DNA of 64,000 bases from positions 186,001 through 250,000 of the forward strand of contig NZ_FNON01000011.1 in assembly GCF_900107045.1 (NCBI RefSeq). The letters run 5' to 3'. Below the pieces are notes generated by a model. That model was given only the letters and a program-made list of their open reading frames with translations, was not told the DNA's origin and searched no databases. Source of the DNA: Amycolatopsis xylanica. Lineage in GTDB: Bacteria > Actinomycetota > Actinomycetes > Mycobacteriales > Pseudonocardiaceae. Below, one piece after another: positions 8,872 through 17,001 of the stretch (within the stretch, counting starts at the first letter, position 1; every line of letters starts with the position of its first letter). A program made the translations under genes and the position numbers.

Positions 8872-10446
8872 ATGACCGTCACCCCGCTCGACCTCACCCG
8901 CCCGGCGTCGGTCACCGACGCGCTGCTGAACCGGCTGGTCGCCCGCGTGCCCGGCTCGTCCGGCGCGGCCTGGAAGCTCACCGAGGTCTACACCGGCGAA
9001 ACGCTCGTCGAGCTGCCGCAGTCGACGCCGACCGACATCGAGCGGGCGTTCGCCGAAGCACGCGCGGCCCAGCGGAAGTGGGCCGCGACGCCGCTCAAGC
9101 AGCGGCTGGCGGTGTTCAAGCGGGCGCACACGCTCTTCGTCGACAACGCGCGGACCACCACGGATCTCATCCAGGCCGAGAGCGGCAAGAACCGCCGGAT
9201 GGCGATCGAGGAGACCTGCGATCCGGCGATGGTGATGAGCCATTACCTCAAGCGCGCGGCCAAACTGCTCGCGCCGACCAAGCGCGGCGGGCCGGTCCCG
9301 CTGCTGACCACGTCGACCGAGATCCGGCAGCCGAAGGGGGTCGTCGGCATCATCGCGCCGTGGAACTTCCCGTTCGCCACCGGCATTTCCGACGCCGTGC
9401 CCGCGCTGATGGCAGGCAACGCGGTCGTGCTCAAGCCGGACAACAAGACCGCGCTCTCCCCGCTCTACGGTGTCCAGCTGCTCGAAGAAGCCGGGCTGCC
9501 CAAGGGTTTGTTCCAGGTCGTGTGCGGTGAGGGCCCCGACGTCGGCCCGACGCTCATCGACCAGGCCGACTACGTGATGTTCACCGGGTCCACGGCCACC
9601 GGCCGCGTGATCGGCGAACGCGCGGGCCGCAATCTCATCGGCTGCTGCCTCGAACTCGGCGGCAAGAACCCGATGATCGTGCTCGACGACGCCGACATCG
9701 CCGAAGCCGCGCAGGGCGCGATCTTCGGCGCGTTCGGCAACACCGGCCAGATCTGCATGCACATCGAGCGGATCTACCTGCCCGAATCCCGCTACGACGA
9801 GTTCAAGGCCGCGTTCGTGGCCAAGACCGAGGCGCTCGACGTCCGCGCCGCCTACGACTTCGGCCCCGACATGGGCTCGCTCATCTCCCCCGACCACCTG
9901 CGCCGCGTCAAGGCACACGTCGACGACGCGGTGGCCAATGGCGCGACCGTGCTCTGCGGTGGCAAGCCGCGGCCCGATCTCGGCCCGGCGTTCTTCGAGC
10001 CGACCATCCTCGAAGGCGTCACCAAGGACATGCTCTGCGGCGTCACCGAAACCTTCGGACCCGTTGTCGCACTGCACAAGTACCGCACGGTCGACGAGGC
10101 CGTCACGTTCGCCAACGACACCGACTACGGCCTCAACGCCTCGGTCTGGGGCCGCGACGTCGACGCCGCCCGCGCCGTGGCCGCGCGCATCGAGTCCGGC
10201 AACGTCAACATCAACGACATCCTCGCGACCGCGTACGCCGCCAAGGGCACCCCGTCCGGCGGCGTGAAGACCTCGGGTGTCGGCGCGCGGCACGGCGACC
10301 AGGGCCTGCTGAAGTACACCGACGTCAAGAACCTGGCCGTGCTCAAGAAGCAGGTCATGGGGCCACGGCCAGGCCAGGCTTACGAAAAGTACGTCGAGGG
10401 CATGCTGTCCGGGCTGAAGCTCATGCGGAAGTGGCGCATCAGGTGA
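8872..10446 (+). CDS. NAD(P)-dependent aldehyde dehydrogenase, succinic semialdehyde dehydrogenase type
   Basis: This 524-residue ALDH has the catalytic cysteine 295 in NTGQICMHIE, the general base Glu261 in CLELGGKNP, and the cofactor motif GSTATGR. Length and the N-terminal extension match the actinobacterial succinic semialdehyde dehydrogenases of the GabD2 group, but its partner, a GMC oxidoreductase immediately upstream, suggests that the natural substrate is the aldehyde made by that enzyme. The ATG has GAAAGAGG as ribosome site. The last eight bases overlap the end of the reverse-strand oxidoreductase gene. Confidence 0.88.
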   Translation: MTVTPLDLTRPASVTDALLNRLVARVPGSSGAAWKLTEVYTGETLVELPQSTPTDIERAFAEARAAQRKWAATPLKQRLAVFKRAHTLFVDNARTTTDLIQAESGKNRRMAIEETCDPAMVMSHYLKRAAKLLAPTKRGGPVPLLTTSTEIRQPKGVVGIIAPWNFPFATGISDAVPALMAGNAVVLKPDNKTALSPLYGVQLLEEAGLPKGLFQVVCGEGPDVGPTLIDQADYVMFTGSTATGRVIGERAGRNLIGCCLELGGKNPMIVLDDADIAEAAQGAIFGAFGNTGQICMHIERIYLPESRYDEFKAAFVAKTEALDVRAAYDFGPDMGSLISPDHLRRVKAHVDDAVANGATVLCGGKPRPDLGPAFFEPTILEGVTKDMLCGVTETFGPVVALHKYRTVDEAVTFANDTDYGLNASVWGRDVDAARAVAARIESGNVNINDILATAYAAKGTPSGGVKTSGVGARHGDQGLLKYTDVKNLAVLKKQVMGPRPGQAYEKYVEGMLSGLKLMRKWRIR

Positions 10447-13400
10447 GCGCGGCCGGTGTGCGAGACCGCAGCTTCGCCTGCTCCCTGCGGTAAGCGTCCA
10501 CAGTGGCCAGCTTGACGTCCTCATAGCCGCGGATCAGGTCCGGCAGCTCGGCCAGCGCGAGCAGGCTGTCCCGGTCCACGGTCTCGAACGCGGCGAGGAT
10601 CGTCTCCCGGTAGTCGTCGATCAGCTCGCGCTCCACCTTCCGGACCCTGGCCAGACCGAACAGGTCCAGCCTGGTGCCTCGGAGCTTCCGGGCCGCGCGC
10701 AGTGCGACGAACATCGGCCGGAAACGCTGCGACAGCGCGATCTTGCGCTTCATGCCGAGCGCGCGGAACACCGGCGGGTGCAGGCGGTAGGCGTAGCGGC
10801 TGCCGACGCCGAACTCGGCCTCGATCCCGGCGAGCACCTCGGGGTCGAGCGCGAGCCGGGCGACCTCGTACTCGTCCTTGTAGGCCATCAGCTTGTGCAG
10901 GTTGCGGGCGACCGCCTCGGTGACGGCGGTCGAGTCGCCTTCCAGCACGCGCACCCGCTCCACGAATTCGGCATAGCGGCGGGCATAGCGAGCGTCCTGA
11001 TAGGACACCAGCTCGGGAACGCGGATGTCCAGCAGGCGCGCGAGTTCCGAGCCCGGCTCGGCCTTGACGAGCGCGCGGGCGGCGAGCGCGTCCGCCGACG
11101 GGGTGGGGGTCACCGCGACCGCGGGCGGTGTGGCCAGCGCGCCCGGGTCGGCGACGAGCTGCCTGCCGCGCCGGAACGCCTGGAGGTTACCCGCGACGGC
11201 GACGCCGTTGAGCTCGATCGCGCGCTCCAGGCTCGCCGCGTCCAGCGGGATGACGCCGGTCTGATAGGCCGCGCCCAGCTGGAGGATGTTGGCGAACTGG
11301 TCGTCGTCGAACAGCGTCTCGGCCAGCTCGCGGGCGTCCAGGGCGACGGTGCGCGCCGCGTTCGCGGAGATCGCGCCCCGCACGGCCGCGGCGTCGGGGA
11401 ACGACACACTCGTGTCGACGACCATCCGGCCGGTCGGCACCTCGGTGGTGGAGACGACGGCGGTCGTGCGGGCGGCGTCGGCCACCGAGAGGTGCGCCGG
11501 GTCGGCGCCGACCAGCACGTCACAGGCCAGGTAGAGGTCGCATTCGCCGGTCGCGAGCTTGGGCGCCTGCTCGGTCGGCCCGGCGGTGATCTTCAGGTCG
11601 GAGACGACCGCGCCGCCCTTCTGCGCGAGCCCGGTCTGGTCGAGCGTGCGCACCTGCCTGCCTTCGAGCACGGCGGCGGTGGCGAGGATCTGCGCGACGG
11701 TGACCACGCCGGTGCCGCCGACGCCGGTGATCCGGACGGTGACGTCGGTGCCGGTGCGCGCGGGTTCGGGCAGCTCGGCCGCGGTCAGCTCAGCCAGGCC
11801 GCGCCGCTGCTTGCGGCCGCTGGGCACCACGGTCATGAACGAGGGGCAGTCACCAGCGAGGCACGAATAGTCCACATTGCACGAAGACTGGTGGATCGTG
11901 GTCTTGCGGCCGAACTCGGTCGCGACCGGCTGCACCGAAAGGCAGTTGGACTTCGCGCCGCAGTCGCCGCAGCCCTCGCACACCCGCTCGTTGATCACGA
12001 CCTTGGCCGCCGGGGTCTCCAGCTTGCCGCGACGGCGCTTGCGGCGCTTCTCGGCCGCGCATTCCTGGTCGTGGATGAGCACGGTCACGCCGGGCACCTT
12101 GGCCAGTTCTTCTTGCGTGGCAAGGAGTTCGTCGCGAGAGCGGACGTCCACTCCGCCTGGCAGCCGCACCCGGCGGAACTTGCTCGGCTCGTCGGTGGTG
12201 ATGACCACCCTGGCGACGCCCTCGCTCAGCAGCGACGCCGCGAGCCGGTCCACCGGGAGCCCGCCGATGGCGTCCTGCCCGCCGGTCATCGCGACGGTCG
12301 AGTTGTAGAGGATCTTGTAGGTGATGTTCACCCCGGCGGCGACCGCGGCGCGCACCGCGAGGCTGCCGGAGTGGGTGAACGTGCCGTCGCCGATGTTCTG
12401 CACGAAGTGCGTGGCGTCGACGAAGGGCTCCATCCCGATCCACTGCGCGCCCTCGCCACCCATCTGGGTCAGCCCGACCACATCGCCGACCTGTTCGGGT
12501 TCCATGAACAGCGCCATGGCGTGGCAGCCGATCCCGCCGCCGACCACGGTGCCCTCCGGGACCTTGGTCGAGGAGTTGTGCGGGCAGCCCGAGCAGAAGT
12601 ACGGCGTCCGTGTCAGCAACGGCACGGCGATGCGGTCTCGTCGCCGCCGCTGCCGCCACGCGCTCACCGACGGGATGTCGCCGAGCCTGCTCGCGAGCGC
12701 GGTGGCGATGCTCTCCGGGCTGAGTTCGCCCAGCTCGGTGCACAGCGTGCGGCCGCCGGGGCCGGTCTTGCCGTAAACGGCGGGCGCGCCGGCGGTGCCG
12801 TAGAGCACCTCCTTGACCGCCGCTTCGACGAACGAGCGCTTCTCCTCGATCACCACGATCTCGGTGAGCCCGTCGGCGAACTCACGCACGATCGACGGTT
12901 CGAGCGGGTAGATCACGCCGAGCTTGAGGATCCGGATCCCGTGACGGGTCAACGCTTCCTCGTCGAGACCGAGCGTGCGCAGCGCCTGCATAAGGTCCAA
13001 ATAGGACTTACCGGCGGTGATGATGCCGAAGCGATCCTGAGGTCCCTGGCAGACGATCCGATTGACCCCGCTCACCCGGACGTACTCCATCGCGAGCGGC
13101 AGGCGTTCGGTGTAGAGGCTGCGTTCGAGCGCCATCAGCGTGGTGCCGAGCAGGCGGGCGCTGGGCTTGTGCTGATACGGCTTGAACCCGGGAGCCAGCA
13201 CCGGCGCCGTCCATTGCGGCCGGACACGAGCGGTCCCCGCGGCGTCGGCCACGTTGGCCACGAGTTTGATCGACGACCAGAGCCCGCTCGCCCTGGACAG
13301 CTCGACGGCGTGCAGGCTGAAGTCGAGCACGTCCTGCGAGTCCGCCGGGAAGAACACCGGCATGGCCAGGTCGGCCAGCGCCAGTTCCGAGGCGCACGGC

Positions 13401-13834
13401 ACCGAGGACGACTTCGCGTTCGGGTCGTCGCCGACGAGCGCCACCGCTCCGCCTGCCGGGTCGGTGCCCGCGAGGTTGGCGTGCCGCAGCGCGTCGGTGG
13501 CCCGGTCGAGCCCCGGCGCCTTGCCGTACCAGATCCCGGTGGCGCCGGCGAGCTGGCTGCCCATGACCGAGGTCGCGGCCAGCTCCTCGTTCAGCCCCGG
13601 CCGGTGCACGATGTCGTGCTTGTCCAGCAGCACGGACCGGCGCCCGAGCTCGAGGTCGTACCCGGCCAGCGGCGAGCCCTCGTAGCCGGAGACGAACACG
13701 CCGCGCGACGCCCCGTTCGCGCGGTCGTGGCGCACCCGGTCGAACAGCATGCGGACCAGCGCCTGGACGCCGCTCAGGTAGACGGTGCCGTCTTCGCGCA
13801 GATACCGGTCTTCCAGCGTGAACTGCTCCACCAC
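10439..13834 (-). CDS. Indolepyruvate ferredoxin oxidoreductase family protein (fused)
   Basis: A single 1131-residue chain fuses the parts of a 2-oxoacid:ferredoxin oxidoreductase. The N-terminal pyrimidine-binding domain (VSGYEGSPLAGYDLE) is followed by the TPP domain with GDGTFTHSG, a cysteine-rich region (CEGCGDC, then SSCNVDYSCLAGDC) for iron-sulfur clusters, the gamma domain (GVGGTGVVTVAQ), and a C-terminal helical domain. Such enzymes decarboxylate aryl or branched 2-oxoacids to acyl-CoA while reducing ferredoxin. The GTG at 13834 is preferred because GGAGGAGG precedes it; the frame stays open upstream to 13945 but that stretch is promoter DNA. It is divergent from an Lrp/AsnC regulator, a common arrangement for amino-acid degradation genes. 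Confidence 0.92.
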   Translation of the reverse strand: MVEQFTLEDRYLREDGTVYLSGVQALVRMLFDRVRHDRANGASRGVFVSGYEGSPLAGYDLELGRRSVLLDKHDIVHRPGLNEELAATSVMGSQLAGATGIWYGKAPGLDRATDALRHANLAGTDPAGGAVALVGDDPNAKSSSVPCASELALADLAMPVFFPADSQDVLDFSLHAVELSRASGLWSSIKLVANVADAAGTARVRPQWTAPVLAPGFKPYQHKPSARLLGTTLMALERSLYTERLPLAMEYVRVSGVNRIVCQGPQDRFGIITAGKSYLDLMQALRTLGLDEEALTRHGIRILKLGVIYPLEPSIVREFADGLTEIVVIEEKRSFVEAAVKEVLYGTAGAPAVYGKTGPGGRTLCTELGELSPESIATALASRLGDIPSVSAWRQRRRRDRIAVPLLTRTPYFCSGCPHNSSTKVPEGTVVGGGIGCHAMALFMEPEQVGDVVGLTQMGGEGAQWIGMEPFVDATHFVQNIGDGTFTHSGSLAVRAAVAAGVNITYKILYNSTVAMTGGQDAIGGLPVDRLAASLLSEGVARVVITTDEPSKFRRVRLPGGVDVRSRDELLATQEELAKVPGVTVLIHDQECAAEKRRKRRRGKLETPAAKVVINERVCEGCGDCGAKSNCLSVQPVATEFGRKTTIHQSSCNVDYSCLAGDCPSFMTVVPSGRKQRRGLAELTAAELPEPARTGTDVTVRITGVGGTGVVTVAQILATAAVLEGRQVRTLDQTGLAQKGGAVVSDLKITAGPTEQAPKLATGECDLYLACDVLVGADPAHLSVADAARTTAVVSTTEVPTGRMVVDTSVSFPDAAAVRGAISANAARTVALDARELAETLFDDDQFANILQLGAAYQTGVIPLDAASLERAIELNGVAVAGNLQAFRRGRQLVADPGALATPPAVAVTPTPSADALAARALVKAEPGSELARLLDIRVPELVSYQDARYARRYAEFVERVRVLEGDSTAVTEAVARNLHKLMAYKDEYEVARLALDPEVLAGIEAEFGVGSRYAYRLHPPVFRALGMKRKIALSQRFRPMFVALRAARKLRGTRLDLFGLARVRKVERELIDDYRETILAAFETVDRDSLLALAELPDLIRGYEDVKLATVDAYRREQAKLRSRTPAALT

Positions 13835-13920
13835 ACCGTCCTCCTCCAGCCGTCGTTCCGAGTAGGAGACCTGGCCCACACCGCCGCCCGCAACAGCCGG
13901 GCGGGAACTCCTGGGTCTGA

Positions 13921-13966
13921 CGCAAAATATCCGCACTTCTGGCACTTCTGGACCATATTTGTTGCG
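13921..13966. promoter_or_regulatory. Candidate Lrp/AsnC operator between oxidoreductase and regulator
   Basis: AT-rich in an otherwise GC-rich region. CGCAAAATAT at 13921-13930 and ATATTTGTTGCG at 13955-13966 form an imperfect inverted repeat around a perfect tandem duplication of GCACTTCTG (13933-13950). The block lies between the divergent starts and is a reasonable binding site for the adjacent Lrp-type regulator. Confidence 0.5.
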
Positions 13967-13986
13967 TGCGGGTACTCTCCGGCTCC

Positions 13987-14445
13987 ATGCTCATCGACGA
14001 GACCGACCGCGAGATCCTGGAGCTCCTGCGCGAGGACGCTCGCCGCACGCTGGCGGACATCGGCGCCCGCGTCACGCTCTCCACGGCGGCGGTCAAACGC
14101 CGCATCGACCGCCTGCAGGAGACCGGCGTGATCGTCGGCTACACGGTCCAGCTCGATCACACCAAGCTCGGCTGGGGCATCGAGGCGTTCACCGAACTCC
14201 GCTTCACCGGCACCACGAAGGTCGGCGAGATCGTCCGCACGACCACCCGCATGCCCGAGGCCCAGGCGGTGTTCACGATCGCGGGCGACCCGGACGCCCT
14301 CGTCTGGCTCCGCGTGCGCGACATGGCCCACCTACAGCGCACCATCGACGAGATCCGCACGCATCACCAGGTCACGGGCACCAAGACGCTCATCGCGCTC
14401 GACTCCTGGATGCGCGGCCAGCAGTGGCCCGCACAAGGGTCATGA
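13987..14445 (+). CDS. Lrp/AsnC-family transcriptional regulator
   Basis: The 152-residue protein has the N-terminal winged helix-turn-helix (IDETDREILELLREDARRTLADIGARVTLSTAAVKRRI) and the C-terminal RAM-type ligand-binding domain of Lrp/AsnC regulators. The ATG at 13987 is used; a GTG at 13966 would add seven residues without support. It is transcribed away from the 2-oxoacid oxidoreductase and most likely senses an amino acid to control that gene and itself. Confidence 0.92.
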   Translation: MLIDETDREILELLREDARRTLADIGARVTLSTAAVKRRIDRLQETGVIVGYTVQLDHTKLGWGIEAFTELRFTGTTKVGEIVRTTTRMPEAQAVFTIAGDPDALVWLRVRDMAHLQRTIDEIRTHHQVTGTKTLIALDSWMRGQQWPAQGS

Positions 14446-14451
14446 GGCGTT

Positions 14452-14515
14452 GATGAGCGTGGCGGGGGCGCGAGTGTCACCATATCGAGTGCACGCGACG
14501 TCACCCACGCTCATC
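14452..14515. repeat. Long-loop inverted repeat GATGAGCGTGG
   Basis: GATGAGCGTGG at 14452-14462 is perfectly complementary to CCACGCTCATC at 14505-14515, with a 42-base spacer that contains further short GTCAC/GTGCAC repeats. It lies between the Lrp gene and the start used for the ATPase gene, so it could form a leader hairpin or a terminator. Confidence 0.45.
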
Positions 14516-14542
14516 GGCGGGGCCGCACCGCTGAGGAGCATC

Positions 14543-14953
14543 GTGAGTGTCGACCACAGACCGGATGACTACGACTTCCCCGTCACGTCCGGTCCGCCCG
14601 CGCTGGCCCCGATGCGCGCGTGGCTTCGCGAACGCCTGGTGGACGTTCCCGCCGAGACCGTGGCCGACGCCGAGCTGCTGGCCACCGAGCTGGTCACCAA
14701 CGCCTACCGGCACGCCGACGGGGTGCTGGCGTTCCGGATGTGGCTGCCCGACGGCCGCTCCGTGGTGCGCCTGGAGATCGACGACGGCCGTCCCCAGCTC
14801 CTGCCCGAGGTGCGGGAAGAGCGCCCGAGGCCGGAGCCGGGCGGGCGAGGGCTGCTGCTGGTCAAGGCGCTCAGCTCGGCTTGGGGCGTGCGGCACTCGG
14901 CGACGCGCAAGACGACCTGGGCCGAGCTCAGCTTCGCACCCGCTCCGCGATGA
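14543..14953 (+). CDS. Anti-sigma-factor-type ATP-binding protein (HATPase, RsbW-like)
   Basis: A 136-residue stand-alone GHKL ATPase domain. The N-box is ELLATELVTNAYRHA and the G-boxes are DDGRPQL and GGRGLLLVKALSSAWGV, as in actinobacterial RsbW-like anti-sigma or regulatory kinases that phosphorylate an antagonist protein. The GTG at 14543 follows GAGGAG; an ATG at 14450 keeps the frame open but its extra 31 residues are not family-like and cover an inverted repeat. No antagonist or sigma gene is adjacent, so the partner is unknown. The 3' end overlaps the reverse-strand hydrolase by 26 bases. Confidence 0.8.
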   Translation: MSVDHRPDDYDFPVTSGPPALAPMRAWLRERLVDVPAETVADAELLATELVTNAYRHADGVLAFRMWLPDGRSVVRLEIDDGRPQLLPEVREERPRPEPGGRGLLLVKALSSAWGVRHSATRKTTWAELSFAPAPR

Positions 14954-15719
14954 ACTCGGTGAACACTCGATAGACGTCCTCCCGATCCAGCTCGTTCAGG
15001 ATGTTGTGGCGGTCCTCCGGGAACACGACCGCTCGTGCGTCCGGCACCAGCTCGGCGGCCCGGAGCGCCCCGGCGACCGGCGCCATGTCATCGGCCTCTC
15101 CGTGCAGCAGGAGCACGGGCTGCTTCAGCGTGCCGAGCGCTTCGGCCATCCTCGGCGCGGCCTCGACGAGCGCGCGCAGCGTCTCCCTCCGCAAGCCGCC
15201 TTGCCAAGTCAGCGGATCGTCGCGGATCTGCTGGGCGTACCCGGCGTGCCTGGTCATCTCGCCGGGATCCTTGCGCAGCTCCCACGGGTCGATCCCGCTG
15301 GCGAGCAGCACCGCGAGCCCGCCGGAGGGGTCGGGCACCAGCGACGACCCGGCGAGCACCAGCGCGGCAGGCTCGGCCTCACCCGCGAGCAGGGTGGCCA
15401 CGGTCGCGCCGAGCGAATGCCCGGCGAGCACCAGCGGCAGCCCGGGATGCGCGGCCCGCGCGAGGCCGACGAGCGTGGCGGCGTCGGCGAGCAGGTCGTC
15501 GACGGAGTTGATCAGCACGCGCTCGCCGTCGCTGCGCCCGTGCCCGGCGTGGTCGGCCGCCCAGACGGCGAACCCGGCCTCGGTGAGCGCTTCGGCGAGC
15601 GGCCCGTAGCTGCCGATGTGCTCACCGAGCCCGTGGAAGAACACGACCAGCACATCGGGGTCGTCCGGGCTCCAGTGTCCATAGTGGACCTTGCCGTGCG
15701 CGCCGTCGAACTCAGCCAT
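14928..15719 (-). CDS. Alpha/beta hydrolase (monoacylglycerol lipase-like)
   Basis: The 263-residue protein is a serine hydrolase of the lysophospholipase/monoglyceride lipase group: oxyanion strand FFHGLGEH, the ADHAGHGRSDG loop, nucleophile elbow GHSLG, acid in HGEADDMAP and catalytic histidine in DRHNILNE. It has no signal peptide. It is the third gene of a reverse-strand operon; its ATG lies upstream of the stop of the sulfhydrylase gene (eight-base overlap), which implies translational coupling. Its role with the other two gene products is not evident. Confidence 0.9.
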   Translation of the reverse strand: MAEFDGAHGKVHYGHWSPDDPDVLVVFFHGLGEHIGSYGPLAEALTEAGFAVWAADHAGHGRSDGERVLINSVDDLLADAATLVGLARAAHPGLPLVLAGHSLGATVATLLAGEAEPAALVLAGSSLVPDPSGGLAVLLASGIDPWELRKDPGEMTRHAGYAQQIRDDPLTWQGGLRRETLRALVEAAPRMAEALGTLKQPVLLLHGEADDMAPVAGALRAAELVPDARAVVFPEDRHNILNELDREDVYRVFTEFIAERVRS

Positions 15720-17001
15720 CGCGCAAGCCCTCCTCCAGGTCGGCGAGCAGGTCGCCGACGCCTTCGAGGCCGACCGAGAGCCGGATCAGGCCGGGGGTGA
15801 CGCCGCTGGCGAGCTGCTGCTCCCCGTCCAGCTGCGCGTGGGTGGTGGACGCCGGGTGGATCACCAGGCTGCGCACGTCGCCGATGTTGGCCAGATGGCT
15901 GAACAGCCGCAGGCGGTCGACGAACCGGCGGCCAGCCTCGAGACCGCCCGCCAGCTCGAACGCCACGACCGCGCCGACACCGAGCGGCAGGTACCGCTTC
16001 GCCACGTCGTGCCAAGGGCTGCCGGGCAGGCCTGCGTAATGCACCGCTTCGACCTCGGGCCGCTCGGCGAGCCACGCGGCGACGGCGGCCGCGTTCGCGA
16101 CATGCCGTTCCATGCGCAGCGAAAGCGTCTCGATGCCTTGCAGCAGAAGAAAACTGTTGAACGGGGACACCGCGGGGCCGAGGTCGCGGACGAGCTTCGT
16201 CCGCAGTCGCAGGCTGTAGCCGAGTTCGCCGAACTCCTGCCCGAAGACGAGCCCGTGGTAGCTCGGGTCCGGGCTGGTCAGCTGCGGCCAGCGCGCCGGT
16301 TCGGCCGTGTAGTCGAACTTGCCGCCGTCGACGACGATGCCGCCGATCCCGGTGCCGTGGCCGGACAGGAACTTCGTGGTCGAGTGCACCACGATGTCCG
16401 CGCCGTGCTCCAGCGGCCGCGCGAGGAACGGCGTCGGCACCGTGTTGTCGACGATCAGCGGCACCCCGGCCGTGTGCGCGGCGTCCGCGACCGCGCCGAT
16501 GTCGAGCACGTTGCCGCGTGGGTTGCCGACGGTCTCCGCGTAGAACGCCTTCGTCTCCGGCCGGACGGCGGCGCGCCACTGGGCCAGGTCGTCGGGGTCG
16601 CGCACGAAGTCGACCGCGATCCCGAGGTCCGCGAAGGTGTACGCCAGCAGGTTGTAGGTCCCGCCGTAGAGGCTCGCGGCCGCGACGACGTGGTCACCGG
16701 CGCGCGCGATGTTCAGCAGCGCCAAGGTGGACGCGGCCTGGCCGCTGGCCACCGCTACCGCGGCGACCCCGCCTTCGAGGTCCGCGAGCCGCGCCTCTAC
16801 GACCGCGGTCGTCGGGTTCGACAAGCGGGTGTACGCGTGCGTTTCCAGGTCGCGCAACGCGAACGCCTCGGCCGCGTGGTGCGCGTCGTCGAAGGCGAAC
16901 GACGTGGTCTGGTAGATCGGCGTCGCGCGGGCGCCGGTCGCCGGGTCGGGTTTCGCGCCGGCGTGGATCTGGCGGGTTTCGAACGAACGCTGCTCGCTCA
17001 T
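15712..17001 (-). CDS. O-acetylhomoserine sulfhydrylase / cystathionine-type PLP enzyme (MetY-like)
   Basis: A 429-residue Cys/Met-metabolism PLP enzyme. The PLP lysine is Lys210 in HSTTKFLSGHG, with SGQAAST (phosphate loop), LYGGTYN and ETVGNPRGNVLDI as further family motifs. Length and the QTTSFAF, SLRLRTKLVRDLGP and DGEQQLASGVTPGLIRLSVG segments match O-acetylhomoserine aminocarboxypropyltransferases, which make homocysteine directly from sulfide. The ATG at 17001 overlaps the stop of the oxygenase gene by four bases (ATGA). Housekeeping metY usually lies next to metX, which is absent here, so a special role is possible. Confidence 0.9.
   Translation of the reverse strand: MSEQRSFETRQIHAGAKPDPATGARATPIYQTTSFAFDDAHHAAEAFALRDLETHAYTRLSNPTTAVVEARLADLEGGVAAVAVASGQAASTLALLNIARAGDHVVAAASLYGGTYNLLAYTFADLGIAVDFVRDPDDLAQWRAAVRPETKAFYAETVGNPRGNVLDIGAVADAAHTAGVPLIVDNTVPTPFLARPLEHGADIVVHSTTKFLSGHGTGIGGIVVDGGKFDYTAEPARWPQLTSPDPSYHGLVFGQEFGELGYSLRLRTKLVRDLGPAVSPFNSFLLLQGIETLSLRMERHVANAAAVAAWLAERPEVEAVHYAGLPGSPWHDVAKRYLPLGVGAVVAFELAGGLEAGRRFVDRLRLFSHLANIGDVRSLVIHPASTTHAQLDGEQQLASGVTPGLIRLSVGLEGVGDLLADLEEGLRDG

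Noticed and set aside
10778..14131. Plus-strand open frame of more than 1100 codons opposite the indolepyruvate oxidoreductase
   Set aside because: No recognisable domain and biased composition (His/Arg/Gly/Ala); the reverse strand encodes a complete TPP and iron-sulfur enzyme.
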